Positions 27,719 to 36,369 are shown, numbered from the stretch's first letter. The stretch: 64,000 nt of DNA from JBFAPK01 sp040676675 (GCF_040676675.1 NZ_JBFAPK010000004.1:283551-347550), one strand, 5' to 3'. A program made the numbers and translations. The notes: a model not told the origin generated them from the sequence alone.

Positions 27719-28656
27719 CGGCCGCCTCCGGAGGATTGTCGGCCCGCACCGGACGGCTGCGGGCTGCTGGACCGCCCCGCGCCCGACGGCGAGCCGCTCG
27801 GCTGGGGCACGGGCTTCGCGTAGTTCAACTGGGGCGCGGCCGCGGCCGGCAGGGTCAGGTCGTCGACGCCGCGTACCCCGAAGGACATGCCGTGCTCGGA
27901 CGCCACGCTCGTCAGCAGGCGGGCCGCCGCGCTGGCCCGGAACGCCTTCTCCATCCCGCCGGGACCGATCGCGGAAACCTCGTACGGGCCCGTGACCGGC
28001 CGGAAGTCCACCAGGATCGCCTCGCCGGCCGCCCGGATCGTCGAGGTCGCGGTGAGCCGCTGACCGTTGATCGAGATCGCCTCGGCGCCGCTGCTCCAGA
28101 GCGCGTTGGCGATGTTCTGCAGGTCGCTGTCGAGCACCCGCCCGAGGTTGTCGCCGCTGCGGGCCCCGGTCACCGCGTCCGCCTTGGCCGGCGCGTCGGC
28201 CACCCGCACCACCACCCCGTCGCCGCGGACCCGGCCGAGACCCGTGGCGGCCTCCAGATCCCGCAGCCGCGCGGCGTCGCTGCCGGTCAGCGCCGCGTCG
28301 CGCTGCTTGGCCACCTCAGCCCGCAACCGGTCGGCCTGGTGCGTCAGCTGGTCGGTCTCCGCCTCCCGCTGCTTGATCTGCGCCACCAGGCCGGCGCGTG
28401 CCTGGGCGCGGTTCGGCTCGTCCTCCATCGTCTGCCGGTACGCGATCGCCAGCAGGAACCCGAGCGCGAGCAGGGTGACCACGGTCACCGTCCGCAGCGC
28501 GTCGCGGCGCCAACCGGTCACCGCGGCCCCGCTGCGCCGCCGGGCGGCGGCATCCGCGTAGCCCGGGTCGAGCGGATTGCGGAACAGCTCGGTGAGGAAG
28601 TCGGGGGCGAACGTGCGGTCGCGCGCCGGCGCCCCGGGCGAGCGGGGAGCGGTCAC
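27715..28656 (-). CDS. DUF881 membrane protein (Rv1823-like)
   Basis: 313 aa. A 65-residue cytoplasmic N-terminus (FAPDFLTELFRNPLDPGYAD), one membrane segment (TVTVVTLLALGFLLAIAY), a coiled coil (LVAQIKQREAETDQLTHQAD) and a DUF881 domain ending in a Ser/Gly-rich tail. The GTG overlaps the pgsA stop by four bases. It is the first of two DUF881 proteins flanking sbp. Confidence 0.87.
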   Translation of the reverse strand: MTAPRSPGAPARDRTFAPDFLTELFRNPLDPGYADAAARRRSGAAVTGWRRDALRTVTVVTLLALGFLLAIAYRQTMEDEPNRAQARAGLVAQIKQREAETDQLTHQADRLRAEVAKQRDAALTGSDAARLRDLEAATGLGRVRGDGVVVRVADAPAKADAVTGARSGDNLGRVLDSDLQNIANALWSSGAEAISINGQRLTATSTIRAAGEAILVDFRPVTGPYEVSAIGPGGMEKAFRASAAARLLTSVASEHGMSFGVRGVDDLTLPAAAAPQLNYAKPVPQPSGSPSGAGRSSSPQPSGAGRQSSGGGR

Positions 28657-29303
28657 GGCGCACCCGTCCGGGCCGCCCGGGCGAGACGGATCAGGTGGGC
28701 GGCCTCGACCAGGTAGAGCACCCCGGCCGCCCAGTAGAGCACCAACCCCCACCAGGCCAGGCTCCAGCCGATCGCCCCGGCCACCGCGCTGGCCCCCGGC
28801 ACCGCGGCCGCCAGCAGCAGCGTCGGGAAGGCGGCGAGCAGGATGAAGGTGGCCGTCTTGCCCAGGTAGTGCACCGGCGGCGGGCCGTAGCCGTACCCGC
28901 GCAGCACCAGCAGCCGCAGCCCGAGCAGCAGCTCGCGGGCGAGCAGCGCCACCGTGAACTGCCACGGCACGACCTCGCGGATGGTGAGCGCGACCAGCGT
29001 GGCCAGGATGTAGAGCCGGTCGGCGAGCGGGTCGAGCAGCTCCCCGAGGCGGCTCACCTGCCGCAGCCGGCGGGCGACGTACCCGTCCACCCAGTCGCTG
29101 GTGCCGCCGACGGCCAGCACGATCACCGCGGCGACGTCCGCGCGCGGACCGAGCAGCAGGTAGAGGAAGAGCGGTACGCCCAGCAGGCGGGCGAAGCTGA
29201 TCAGGTTCGGGATGGTGAGGACCCGGTGGCCCGGTTCCGCGGACCGGTCGACGGTGCCATCGGAGGGCTGGGCAGCTGCTTCCCGCGCCGGCCGACGCGA
29301 CAC
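28653..29303 (-). CDS. pgsA: CDP-alcohol phosphatidyltransferase (PgsA-type)
   Basis: 216-aa membrane enzyme making phosphatidylglycerophosphate or a related phospholipid from CDP-diacylglycerol. The catalytic signature D-x2-D-G-x2-A-R-x8-G-x3-D-x3-D is intact in SDWVDGYVARRL...GELLDPLADR. Six hydrophobic segments follow TIPNLISFARLLGVPLFLYL. The GTG start has GGGAGG 4 nt upstream; a longer frame is possible. The position matches Rv1822 (pgsA2), whose exact product is not settled. Confidence 0.9.
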   Translation of the reverse strand: MSRRPAREAAAQPSDGTVDRSAEPGHRVLTIPNLISFARLLGVPLFLYLLLGPRADVAAVIVLAVGGTSDWVDGYVARRLRQVSRLGELLDPLADRLYILATLVALTIREVVPWQFTVALLARELLLGLRLLVLRGYGYGPPPVHYLGKTATFILLAAFPTLLLAAAVPGASAVAGAIGWSLAWWGLVLYWAAGVLYLVEAAHLIRLARAARTGAP

Positions 29304-29483
29304 CGAACCTCCCTCCGCGGCACGGTCCGGTACCCCGCCGCGCGGCAGCGGGCGGTCCGGAAACCGAGGCGCGCTCCGGCCGGTGGCCGAGGACCGCACT
29401 GGTCCCCCGGCGACGCCGGCTCATCGATGCGGCCCCCGGCGCTCGGCGCTCCAACACGCCCGGGGCTGCTGTATTGCGGAGCC

Positions 29484-29511
29484 ACTATATCCGGCGCGAG
29501 GAGATCTCAAA
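29484..29511 (-). promoter_or_regulatory. Candidate promoter of the pgsA-gcvH operon
   Basis: TATAGT (29484-29489) with TTTGAG (29506-29511) 16 bp upstream, or TTGAGA at 15 bp, on the minus strand. It lies about 180 nt before the pgsA GTG in an A/T-richer island of a 332-bp leader. Confidence 0.5.
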
Positions 29512-29579
29512 GGACGTGGCGCGGCCGGTGTCGAGGTCGTGGTGGCCCAGGTACGGGTGAGCCTCCGCACAGCCCGTAC

Positions 29580-29592
29580 AGCATCCTAGGAC
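29580..29592 (-). promoter_or_regulatory. AGCATCCTAGGAC motif, copy 2
   Basis: Identical over 13 bases to 7431-7443 and in the same orientation, about 280 nt upstream of pgsA. The CCTAGG palindrome is rare in this DNA, so coincidence is unlikely. It could be a promoter, a regulator site or part of a longer leader. Confidence 0.45.
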
Positions 29593-29635
29593 ACTAGCTG
29601 GTTCGGGTGGCTCGGGCCGGGACGCGGTACCCCCG

Positions 29636-30025
29636 TCAGCCGCTCATGCTGGCCCGGCCGAAGAGCACCGCGTACCCGGAGGGCAGCTGGCTGAGCACGT
29701 CGTTGAGCTCGCCGCCGGTGACCGCCTCGGCGACCGTGGAGAGCACCGCGCTCGCGTCCCACTGGGCGGTCTGCTCGGTGGCGCCCGTGCCCGTGGCGAT
29801 CCGGGCCAGGAACTCCTGTACGCCGAAGGGCACCGCCGGACCCGCCTGCTCGGTCAGCCACGCACCGGCCGGCAGCGGCAGCTGCGCCGCCAGGTCCTCG
29901 GCCTCGTCGAAGTTGAGCCGCTGCGCGAGCACCCCGAGCACCAGCCGCGTCACCCGCTCCGCCTCCTGCCGGTCCCCGTACTCGCCGCGCTCGCGCACCC
30001 GCGCCACGAACTCGTCGTACTTCAT
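29636..30025 (-). CDS. DUF2267 domain protein
   Basis: 129 aa. MKYDEFVARVRERGEYGDRQ, EAERVTRLVLGVLAQRLNFD and EAEDLAAQLP are the standard DUF2267 start; the end (ELNDVLSQLPSGYAVLFGRA) repeats a related helical unit. The ATG has GGAGG 9 nt upstream. DUF2267 proteins are small helical cytoplasmic proteins often found among stress genes; no biochemical role is known. Confidence 0.87.
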   Translation of the reverse strand: MKYDEFVARVRERGEYGDRQEAERVTRLVLGVLAQRLNFDEAEDLAAQLPLPAGAWLTEQAGPAVPFGVQEFLARIATGTGATEQTAQWDASAVLSTVAEAVTGGELNDVLSQLPSGYAVLFGRASMSG

Positions 30026-30188
30026 TGGCTGCACCTCCGTCGCGGCGCCGCGGTCACCCGGACCGTCGGCGCGGGCCAGGCCGGTCGAGAGGCGTTACCC
30101 GCGCGGCCGGCGATGATGCCTGCCGCGCCGGCACGGGCGCGACCGCTCCCCCGCCGGGCGCCGCCCCCGGCCCCGCCAGCGGCCGGGC

Positions 30189-31898
30189 TCACCAGGGCCG
30201 ACCGGCCGCCGTCGCCGGGCCGACCAGCGCCCCGGTGCGGTCCAGGTGGGCCCGCGCCGCCTCGATCGCCTCCGGCGTGTCCGGGAAGAGCCGGCCGGCG
30301 GTACGCAGCCGCCCCAGCAGCCCGATCGCGTCGAGGGTCCGTTCCAGCCCTCGTGGCACGCCGGAGAGCAGCACGAGCATCCCCCGGTGTTCGAGCCGTT
30401 CGACCGCGTCCCGCAGCACCGTCGCGCCCGTACCGTCGACGGTGGAGACCCGCGACATGCGCAGGATGACCACCCGCACGTCGGCCACGTCGGCCAGTTC
30501 CAGCAGGAATCGGTGCGCCGCCGCGAAGAAGAGCGGCCCGTCGACGCGGTACGCCACGATGTGCTCGCGGAGCAGGGCCGCCTCCTCGGCCCGGTGGTCG
30601 CCGACGTCGAGCGGTACCTCCTCGAGCCGGGTCACGGACGCGATCCTCCTGATCGCCAGCGCGCCGGCCAGCACCAGCCCGATCCCGACGGCGACCACGA
30701 GGTCGAACGCGAGGGTGGCCAGGGCGGTGAGCGTCATGACGAGCGCGTCGGAGCGGGTCGAGCGGGCCAGCGCCGCCAGGGAGCCCACCTCGACCATGCG
30801 GACCGCGGTGGCCAGCAGGACCCCGGCCAGCGCGGCCAGGGGGACGTACGCCACCACCGGGGAGGCGACCAGCATGATCACCGCCAGCGCCGCCGCGTGG
30901 GTCAGGGCCGCGAGCCGCGAACGGGCGCCGGAGCGCACGTTGACGGCGGTACGGGCGATCGCCGCGGTCGCCGGCACGCCCCCGAAGAGCGGGGTGACCA
31001 GGTTCGCCACCCCCTGGCCGAAGAGTTCCCGGTCCGGGTCGTGGCGCTGGTTGACGGTCATTCCGTCGGCCACCGTCGCCGACAGCAGGCTCTCCAGCGC
31101 CGCGAGCGCGGCCACGGCCAGCGCGGACGTGAGCAGGGTCGGTACCGCACCGGGGTCGAGGAAGGCCAGGCTGGGCGCCGGCAGCGTGGTCGGCAGCTCG
31201 CCGACGGTGGCGACGTCGAGCGGCAGCACCCGGGCCGCCAGCGCGGCCAGGCCGACCGCGACCAGCGAGAACGGCACGGTGGGGCGCCACCGCGCGCCGG
31301 CCAGCAGCACCCCGGCGACCGCGACCGCCAGGCCCAGCGCGGGCCAGCGCGGCTGTCCGGCGAAGTCGGCCAGCGCCCGGCCGGCCACGACCACCACCTT
31401 CTCGCCCGGTGGGGTGGGCACGCCGAGCGCGGCCGGTACCTGCTGCAGGAAGATGACGGCGGCGATGCCCACGGTGAAGCCCTCGACCACCGGGACCGGC
31501 ACGTAACGCACGTACCGGCCGGCCCGGGCGAACGCCAACGCGACCAGGACTACCCCGGCCAGCAGGCCGACGGTCAGCACGCCGCCGGGACCGTACCGCG
31601 CCACGATCGGTACCAGGACCACCGTCATCGCCCCGGTCGGGCCCGACACCTGCAGGTTCGACCCGCCGAAGAACGCGGCCAGGGCGCCGGCGACGATCGC
31701 GGTCGCGAGTCCGGCGGCGGCGCCCAGTCCGGACGCGACACCGAAGCCCAGGGCCAGCGGAAGGGCCACCACCGCCACGGTGAGCCCGGCGACGAGGTCC
31801 CGGCCGGGTTGCCGGCGCATCGCCGCGAGGTCCGCCCGGGTCGGCAGCACCCCGGTGATCCGGGCCAGGCAGGCACGCGGCACCGCGGCGACCCTCAC
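30189..31898 (-). CDS. SulP family anion transporter with STAS domain
   Basis: 569 aa. A membrane domain of about 11 spans (DLVAGLTVAVVALPLALGFG, NLQVSGPTGAMTVVL) carries the SulP signature, followed by a C-terminal STAS domain (about 440-550, DVRVVILRMSRVSTVDGTGA). SulP proteins carry sulfate, bicarbonate or other anions; the substrate is not resolved, though the co-transcribed ArsR suggests inducibility. The GTG overlaps the arsR stop by four bases. Confidence 0.9.
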   Translation of the reverse strand: MRVAAVPRACLARITGVLPTRADLAAMRRQPGRDLVAGLTVAVVALPLALGFGVASGLGAAAGLATAIVAGALAAFFGGSNLQVSGPTGAMTVVLVPIVARYGPGGVLTVGLLAGVVLVALAFARAGRYVRYVPVPVVEGFTVGIAAVIFLQQVPAALGVPTPPGEKVVVVAGRALADFAGQPRWPALGLAVAVAGVLLAGARWRPTVPFSLVAVGLAALAARVLPLDVATVGELPTTLPAPSLAFLDPGAVPTLLTSALAVAALAALESLLSATVADGMTVNQRHDPDRELFGQGVANLVTPLFGGVPATAAIARTAVNVRSGARSRLAALTHAAALAVIMLVASPVVAYVPLAALAGVLLATAVRMVEVGSLAALARSTRSDALVMTLTALATLAFDLVVAVGIGLVLAGALAIRRIASVTRLEEVPLDVGDHRAEEAALLREHIVAYRVDGPLFFAAAHRFLLELADVADVRVVILRMSRVSTVDGTGATVLRDAVERLEHRGMLVLLSGVPRGLERTLDAIGLLGRLRTAGRLFPDTPEAIEAARAHLDRTGALVGPATAAGRPW

Positions 31899-32323
31899 CG
31901 GCGGGCCACGGCCGCAGCGTCGGCGCCGTCGCCCGGCTCGGACGCGCCCTCGACGGCGGCGTCACGCGACTCGCCCGGCTCGGGCGCGCCGTCCACGGCG
32001 TCGTCACGCAGCTCGTCGAGCAGTTCGGCCTGGCCGACGAGCATCTCGGTCAGGAACCGGCGCGCGGCCCGCATCAGGTCGGCCACGTCCGGCCCGGCCA
32101 GGGCGTAGACGACGGCCGAGCCCTCCCGCCGGGAGGTCACGATCCCGGCCCGACGCAGCACCGACAGCTGCTGGGAGAGGCTGGACGCCTCGATCTCCAC
32201 GTCGGCGAGCAGATCGCGTACCGCCATCGGTCCGTCGCCGAGCAGTTCCAGCACCCGGATCCGGACCGGATGCCCGAGGGTACGGAAGAACTCGGCCTTG
32301 CGCTGGTACAGGGGTACGGGCAC
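31895..32323 (-). CDS. ArsR family regulator
   Basis: 142-aa winged-helix protein: AEFFRTLGHPVRIRVLELLG, EIEASSLSQQLSVLRRAGIV and SRREGSAVVYALAGPDVADL. There are no cysteines at all, so classical ArsR metal sites are absent. A 40-residue Asp/Glu/Ala-rich tail is extra. GTG start after GGGGAG. It is translationally coupled to the SulP transporter and sits 29 bp from a fitting palindrome, so it probably represses its own operon. Confidence 0.88.
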   Translation of the reverse strand: MPVPLYQRKAEFFRTLGHPVRIRVLELLGDGPMAVRDLLADVEIEASSLSQQLSVLRRAGIVTSRREGSAVVYALAGPDVADLMRAARRFLTEMLVGQAELLDELRDDAVDGAPEPGESRDAAVEGASEPGDGADAAAVARR

Positions 32324-32351
32324 CGGGGCTCCCCGCCTTCACCAATCGACC

Positions 32352-32371
32352 AATTGAAGAGATCTTCATTT
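32352..32371. promoter_or_regulatory. ArsR operator palindrome
   Basis: AATTGAAGA and TCTTCATTT flank GA; the inner 6 bp per arm (TGAAGA/TCTTCA) are perfect and the extended 9-bp arms have one mismatch. It is A/T-rich in a GC-rich background and lies in the intergenic region between arsR and the divergent SDR gene, so it could control both. Confidence 0.65.
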
Positions 32372-32422
32372 CATCATGTCCGCCACGGAGCCGGCCGGGG
32401 CCCCCGGCCGTACCATCCCGGA

Positions 32423-33196
32423 ATGGATCTGGGACTGGACGGACGCGCCGTCGTCATCACCGGCGCCAGCCGAGGACTCGGCTGGTACGTCGCACGGCGG
32501 CTCGCCGCGGAGAACTGCGCCCTCGCCATCTGCGCCCGCGGCGCCGAACCGCTGCACGAGGCGGCGCGGCGGCTGCGCGACGAGTACGGCGTACCGGTGC
32601 ACGCCGAGGCCGTCGACGTCACCGACCACGACCGGCTCACCGCCTTCGTCGAGCGCTCCGCCGAGACGCTGGGTGGGCTGCACGGGCTGGTGGTCAACGC
32701 GGGCGGCGGGCGGGGCGGGCTGCTGGACGCCTCCACCCCGCAGGACTGGGCGGCGGTCTTCGACGTGAACGTGGTGCACGCGGCGACGGCCGTCCGGGCG
32801 GCCGCACCCCACCTGGCGGGCGGCGGCTCCGCCGTACTGATCTCGTCGATCTCCGGCTGGAAGCCGGCGCCCAGCGCCCAGTACGCCGCCGCGAAGGCCG
32901 CGATGATCCACATGAGCGCTTCGCTGGCCCGGGAACTCGGCCCGCGCCGGATCCGGGTCAACGCCGTCTCGCCGGGCTCGCTGCTCATCCCCGGCGGCGG
33001 GTGGGATCGGTTCCGCGCGGAGCGCCCCGACGAGTACCAGCGCTTCCTGGCCGAGTTTCCGACCGGTGAACTCGTCGACCCCGACGACGTCGCGGCCGTC
33101 GTGGCGTTCCTCCTCTCCGCGCGCGCCCGCGCGGTCAGTGGCGCCAACATCCCCGTCGACGCGGCGCAGAACGCCCCGAGCGCGCTCGGGTACTGA
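32423..33196 (+). CDS. Short-chain dehydrogenase/reductase
   Basis: 257-aa Rossmann-fold oxidoreductase. TGASRGLG (14-21) binds NAD(P); VVNAGGG supplies the Asn, ISSIS the Ser, and YAAAK the Tyr/Lys pair. The ATG is supported by TACCAT exactly 6 nt upstream (leaderless). Divergent from the ArsR-SulP operon across its operator. Closest in type to 3-oxoacyl-ACP reductase-like SDRs; the substrate is unknown. Confidence 0.92.
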   Translation: MDLGLDGRAVVITGASRGLGWYVARRLAAENCALAICARGAEPLHEAARRLRDEYGVPVHAEAVDVTDHDRLTAFVERSAETLGGLHGLVVNAGGGRGGLLDASTPQDWAAVFDVNVVHAATAVRAAAPHLAGGGSAVLISSISGWKPAPSAQYAAAKAAMIHMSASLARELGPRRIRVNAVSPGSLLIPGGGWDRFRAERPDEYQRFLAEFPTGELVDPDDVAAVVAFLLSARARAVSGANIPVDAAQNAPSALGY

Positions 33197-33319
33197 CGGG
33201 GCACGGCTACCTGCCCCCACCCGGGCTGACGCCAAAGGACGTGCGCACCGGCGGCCGGCCGTGGTACCGGCTCGGCGGTATCGGCCCGCGCGGGGCGCGG
33301 CGCTGGGCATAGTGGCGGG

Positions 33320-34210
33320 ATGAGCACCCTCACCGACGCGCCCGTGGTCGTCGGGGTGGACGGCTCGCCGGCCGGGCTGCGGGCGGTACGGCTCGGCGCC
33401 GCCGAGGCCGCCCTGCGCCGGCGCCCGCTGCGGCTCGTGCACGCCTTCATCTGGAAGGTGCTCGGGGTCGCCGCCGGGCGGCCGGAGGGGGGCCGGCCCG
33501 ACGAGGGGCTGCGGCCCCAGGCCGAGCGGATGCTGGACGAGGCGGTGGCGGTCGCGCGCGAGGCCGCGCCGGGGCTGCCGGTCGGCGGCGAGGTGCTCGA
33601 CGGCGAGGCCGCCGCCGTGCTGCTGCGCGAGTCCACCCGCGCCACCATGATCGTGCTCGGCGACGGCGGGCTCGGCCGGTTCACCAGCCTGCTGGTCGAG
33701 TCGGTGGCGATCCAGGTGACGGCGAAGGCCGACTGTCCGGTGCTGGTGGCGCGCGGCGAGGAGCGGCCCGGTCCGGTGGTGGTGGGGGTCGACAGCTCAC
33801 CGGTCTCCGAGCTGGCGGTCGACTTCGCCGCCCAGGAGGCGTCGTTGCGCGGCACGGAGCTGGTGACCGTGCACGCGTACACCCACCCGGAGTCGGTCGG
33901 GCCGGGCGACCTGCAACCGTTGGTGTACGACCCGCGCGCGCTGCGCGGCGACGAGGAGCGGCTGGTCGCCGAGGCGACCGCCGGGCTGGCCGACCGGTAC
34001 CCGGACCTGGTGGTGCGCCACGAGGCGGTCCGGGGCCGGCCGGCACCGACGCTCGTCGACAGGTCCGGCGAGGCCGCGCTGGTGGTGGTCGGCGCGGTGG
34101 GCCGGGGCAGCGTCACGGGACTCCTGCTCGGTTCGGTGAGCCAGGCCCTGCTGCACCACGCCCGCTGCCCGCTGGCGATGGTGCACGGACTCCCCGAGGG
34201 CATGGCCTGA
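33320..34210 (+). CDS. Universal stress protein with tandem Usp domains
   Basis: 296 aa. Two Usp repeats: residues 8-142 (VVVGVDGSPAGLRAVRLGA, MIVLGDGGLGRFTSLLVES) and 150-290 (VVVGVDSSPVSELAVDFAAQ, GAVGRGSVTGLLLGSVSQAL). The second repeat keeps the G-x2-G-x9-GS ATP-binding pattern; the first is less regular. CATAGT lies 6 nt before the ATG. Tandem-Usp proteins are abundant in actinobacteria and linked to hypoxia or dormancy, but no DosR box is seen here. Confidence 0.92.
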   Translation: MSTLTDAPVVVGVDGSPAGLRAVRLGAAEAALRRRPLRLVHAFIWKVLGVAAGRPEGGRPDEGLRPQAERMLDEAVAVAREAAPGLPVGGEVLDGEAAAVLLRESTRATMIVLGDGGLGRFTSLLVESVAIQVTAKADCPVLVARGEERPGPVVVGVDSSPVSELAVDFAAQEASLRGTELVTVHAYTHPESVGPGDLQPLVYDPRALRGDEERLVAEATAGLADRYPDLVVRHEAVRGRPAPTLVDRSGEAALVVVGAVGRGSVTGLLLGSVSQALLHHARCPLAMVHGLPEGMA

Positions 34211-34262
34211 CCCGGGGCGGGTAGTCGGCGGGTACGTGCACGGACCACGCTGGGAGGCCGAG

Positions 34263-34472
34263 ATGCCACGTCCAAGGCCGGGCAGCCGCCCGTACGACAC
34301 CGATCGCGCGCGGCTACGCAAGAACATCGAGAACTCGGGGCGCGCCGCCGACGCCGAGGCCAACGAGGCGGCCAACCGCCTGCTCCAGGAGGACCGGGGG
34401 CAGACCGGCGTGGTACGCGGCGAACGCGGCCTGGGCCCGAAGGGCGAACGCGGCCGGGGCGAGCGCCGATGA
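34263..34472 (+). CDS. Small charged hypothetical protein
   Basis: 69 aa, rich in Arg, Glu and Gly: PRPRPGSRPYDTDRARLRKN, then helical EANEAANRLLQ and a GERG-repeat tail. No recognisable domain or signal. GGGAGG lies 6 nt before the ATG, and the stop overlaps the next gene by four bases (ATGA), so it is very probably expressed with that membrane protein. Confidence 0.65.
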   Translation: MPRPRPGSRPYDTDRARLRKNIENSGRAADAEANEAANRLLQEDRGQTGVVRGERGLGPKGERGRGERR

Positions 34473-35014
34473 GCTGGCGGCCCAAGCCGGCGACCCGGCT
34501 CGGCGGGGCCCGGTCGCGCGCCGGGCACGCCGACCGGTCGTACGGGCACGACCTGTGCGACGCGCTCATCGCCGGGGCGGTCGGCACGGAGACGCTCAAC
34601 GTGGCCACATACCTCGACATGGCCGTCCGCGGCCGTCCGTCGAGCAGTGCGCCGGAGGAGAGCGTACGGAAGATCACGGGAGTGTTGCACCTACGGCTCG
34701 GCCCCGAGGACCGGGCGGCGAACCGCCGCTCGGCCCTCGGGGCGCTGCTCGGCTACGGCGTCGGGGTGAGCGTGCCGGTCGTGCTCACGCTGCTGGTCGG
34801 GCCCCGGCGGGTGCCGCTGCCGGTCGCCGCCGGGCTGCTCGGCGCCGGGACGATGCTCGCAACGGACGCCGGGCTGGCCGCGTTGCGGGTGAGCGACCCG
34901 CGCAGTTGGAGCGGTGCCGACTGGCTCAGCGACGCGGTACCGCACCTCGCCTACGGCTTCGCCGCGGCCCTCACGCTGCGCCGGCTCGGCCTGATCCGGC
35001 GCATCTGGACCTGA
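34469..35014 (+). CDS. Hypothetical membrane protein
   Basis: 181 aa. The conserved opening DALIAGAVGTETLNVATYLD, with MAVRGRPSSSAPE, is a pattern known from actinobacterial membrane proteins of unknown role. Three or four hydrophobic segments follow (GYGVGVSVPVVLTLLVG, LPVAAGLLGAGTML, AYGFAAALTL). Translationally coupled to the small charged protein upstream. Confidence 0.75.
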   Translation: MSWRPKPATRLGGARSRAGHADRSYGHDLCDALIAGAVGTETLNVATYLDMAVRGRPSSSAPEESVRKITGVLHLRLGPEDRAANRRSALGALLGYGVGVSVPVVLTLLVGPRRVPLPVAAGLLGAGTMLATDAGLAALRVSDPRSWSGADWLSDAVPHLAYGFAAALTLRRLGLIRRIWT

Positions 35015-35168
35015 GCGGGACCCCCGCCGCGGCGGCCCGGTCCGAAGATGAACGCGACTCGGGCGGGCCGTGCCGGAGTGTCCGGACCGGCGTCGACCGC
35101 GTGGCAGACCTGGCCGGCGGCGCGGCACCCGGTCCCGGGCGCGGCGCCGCCGGCAGGGATCGTTCGAC

Positions 35169-35366
35169 TCACTCCTGGCGGGCCTCGCCCCGCTCGGCCG
35201 CCGGGCGCGGCGTCGGGCCGTACGGGGACAGCTGGTCCGGCGGTACGGGCCGGCCCTGCCCGCCCCGCGCACCCGGTCGGCGGTCGCTCGGGTCGGGTCC
35301 CTTGGCGTCCTGCACCAGCGGGTTCTTCTCGTTCCGGCGCATCTCCGGCTGCTGCACGTTGGGCAT
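35169..35366 (-). CDS. Small disordered hypothetical protein
   Basis: 65 aa beginning MPNVQQPEMRRNEKNPLVQD and ending in a Pro/Gly/Arg-rich tail (PVPPDQLSPYGPTPRP). It has a strong GGAAGGAG ribosome site 6 nt before the ATG, which is the main evidence. No domain; predicted unstructured. Divergent from the EndoIII-like gene. Confidence 0.6.
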   Translation of the reverse strand: MPNVQQPEMRRNEKNPLVQDAKGPDPSDRRPGARGGQGRPVPPDQLSPYGPTPRPAAERGEARQE

Positions 35367-35528
35367 CGTGCTCTCCTTCCGCCCACGGACGCGCCGCCGC
35401 GGAACCGCGTCGGCGCGGTAGGTTCCGGTTACCCGCCGGGCCGGCGGCCATGCCGAGCGGCGTCCGCCGGTGCCGCGCCGGCTCCCAGCGGGGCGGATAA
35501 GTGCCGGCGGCGCGGGTATGGGCAGCGG

Positions 35529-36185
35529 ATGGCCGACCAACGCGCACTGGTCAAAACCCTGCTGGACCGGCACGGACGGCTCTACGCCGAGGACGCCGGC
35601 ATCCCGCTCGCGGACCGCCCGGCCCCGCTGTACCAGCTGCTGGTGCTCGCCACGCTGCTGAGCACCCGGATCCGGGCCGGCGTGGCGGTCGCCGCCGCCC
35701 GCGAACTCTTCCGGGCCGGTTTCCGTACGCCCCAGGGCATGGAGTCCGCGACCTGGCAGGAACGGGTCGACGCGCTCGGGCGGGGCCACTACCGGCGGTA
35801 CGACGAGCGGACCGCGACGATGCTCGGCGCCGGGGCCCGGCTCTGCCTGGAGCGGTGGCGGGGCGACCTGCGGCGGCTGCACCAGGAGGCGGACGGCGAC
35901 CGGTCCGCGCTGCGCCGGCTGCTCACCGAGTTTCCCGGGATCGGCCCGACCGGCACGGACATCTTCCTGCGCGAGGCGCAGGCGGTCTGGGGTGATCTGC
36001 GGCCGTTCACGGACCGCCGGATGCTGGCCGGGGCGCGCCGGCTCGGCCTGCCGGCCGCGGCGGAGAACCTCGCGGGGCTGGTGCCGGGCAAGGACTTTCC
36101 CCGGCTCGCCTCCGCGCTGGTGCGGGTCTCGCTGGGCGAGGAGTCCCCGGGCGAGCTGGCCCGGGCGGTCCGCGGCACGCGCTGA
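35529..36185 (+). CDS. Endonuclease III-like HhH-GPD protein
   Basis: 218 aa. The helix-hairpin-helix is LLTEFPGIGPTGTDIFLREA (residues 133-152), followed by a conserved Asp in LRPFTDRRML. The glycosylase Lys expected after the hairpin is replaced by Thr/Gly, and there is no C-x6-C-x2-C-x5-C iron-sulfur cluster at the C-terminus. So it is a member of the EndoIII fold that probably lacks AP-lyase activity; base-recognition or monofunctional glycosylase roles are possible. Confidence 0.75.
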   Translation: MADQRALVKTLLDRHGRLYAEDAGIPLADRPAPLYQLLVLATLLSTRIRAGVAVAAARELFRAGFRTPQGMESATWQERVDALGRGHYRRYDERTATMLGAGARLCLERWRGDLRRLHQEADGDRSALRRLLTEFPGIGPTGTDIFLREAQAVWGDLRPFTDRRMLAGARRLGLPAAAENLAGLVPGKDFPRLASALVRVSLGEESPGELARAVRGTR

Positions 36186-36195
36186 GCGCGCTGGC

Positions 36196-36369
36196 TCAGC
36201 TCGCCGGCTTGCCGGGTTTGGTGAGGAACCAGACAACGACGCCCGCGACCACCCCGAGCACCACGAGCGCGCTGGTCACGCCCCTGCCCTCGTTCGAGGT
36301 GGCACCGAAGTAGATCACCAGCACCGCCGTCGCGACGGCGAGGAAAGTTCGCAATTCCCTGTTCTTCAC
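36196..36369 (-). CDS. Small two-span membrane protein (57 aa)
   Basis: GTG start; reads KNRELRTFLAVATAVLVIYF then, after GATSNEGRGVTS, a second span ALVVLGVVAGVVVWFL and the basic tail TKPGKPAS. TAGCGT lies exactly 6 nt upstream of the GTG, giving a leaderless mRNA. The stop is 11 bp from the convergent EndoIII-like stop. Function unknown. Confidence 0.7.
   Translation of the reverse strand: MKNRELRTFLAVATAVLVIYFGATSNEGRGVTSALVVLGVVAGVVVWFLTKPGKPAS

Noticed and set aside
33197..33319. DosR-type box before the universal stress protein
   Set aside because: GCCAAAGGACG resembles half a site only; the partner half is missing.
34951..35547. Longer minus-strand gene around the small 35169-35366 protein
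   Set aside because: Other frames lack ribosome sites and domains; only the 65-aa frame has a strong GGAAGGAG.
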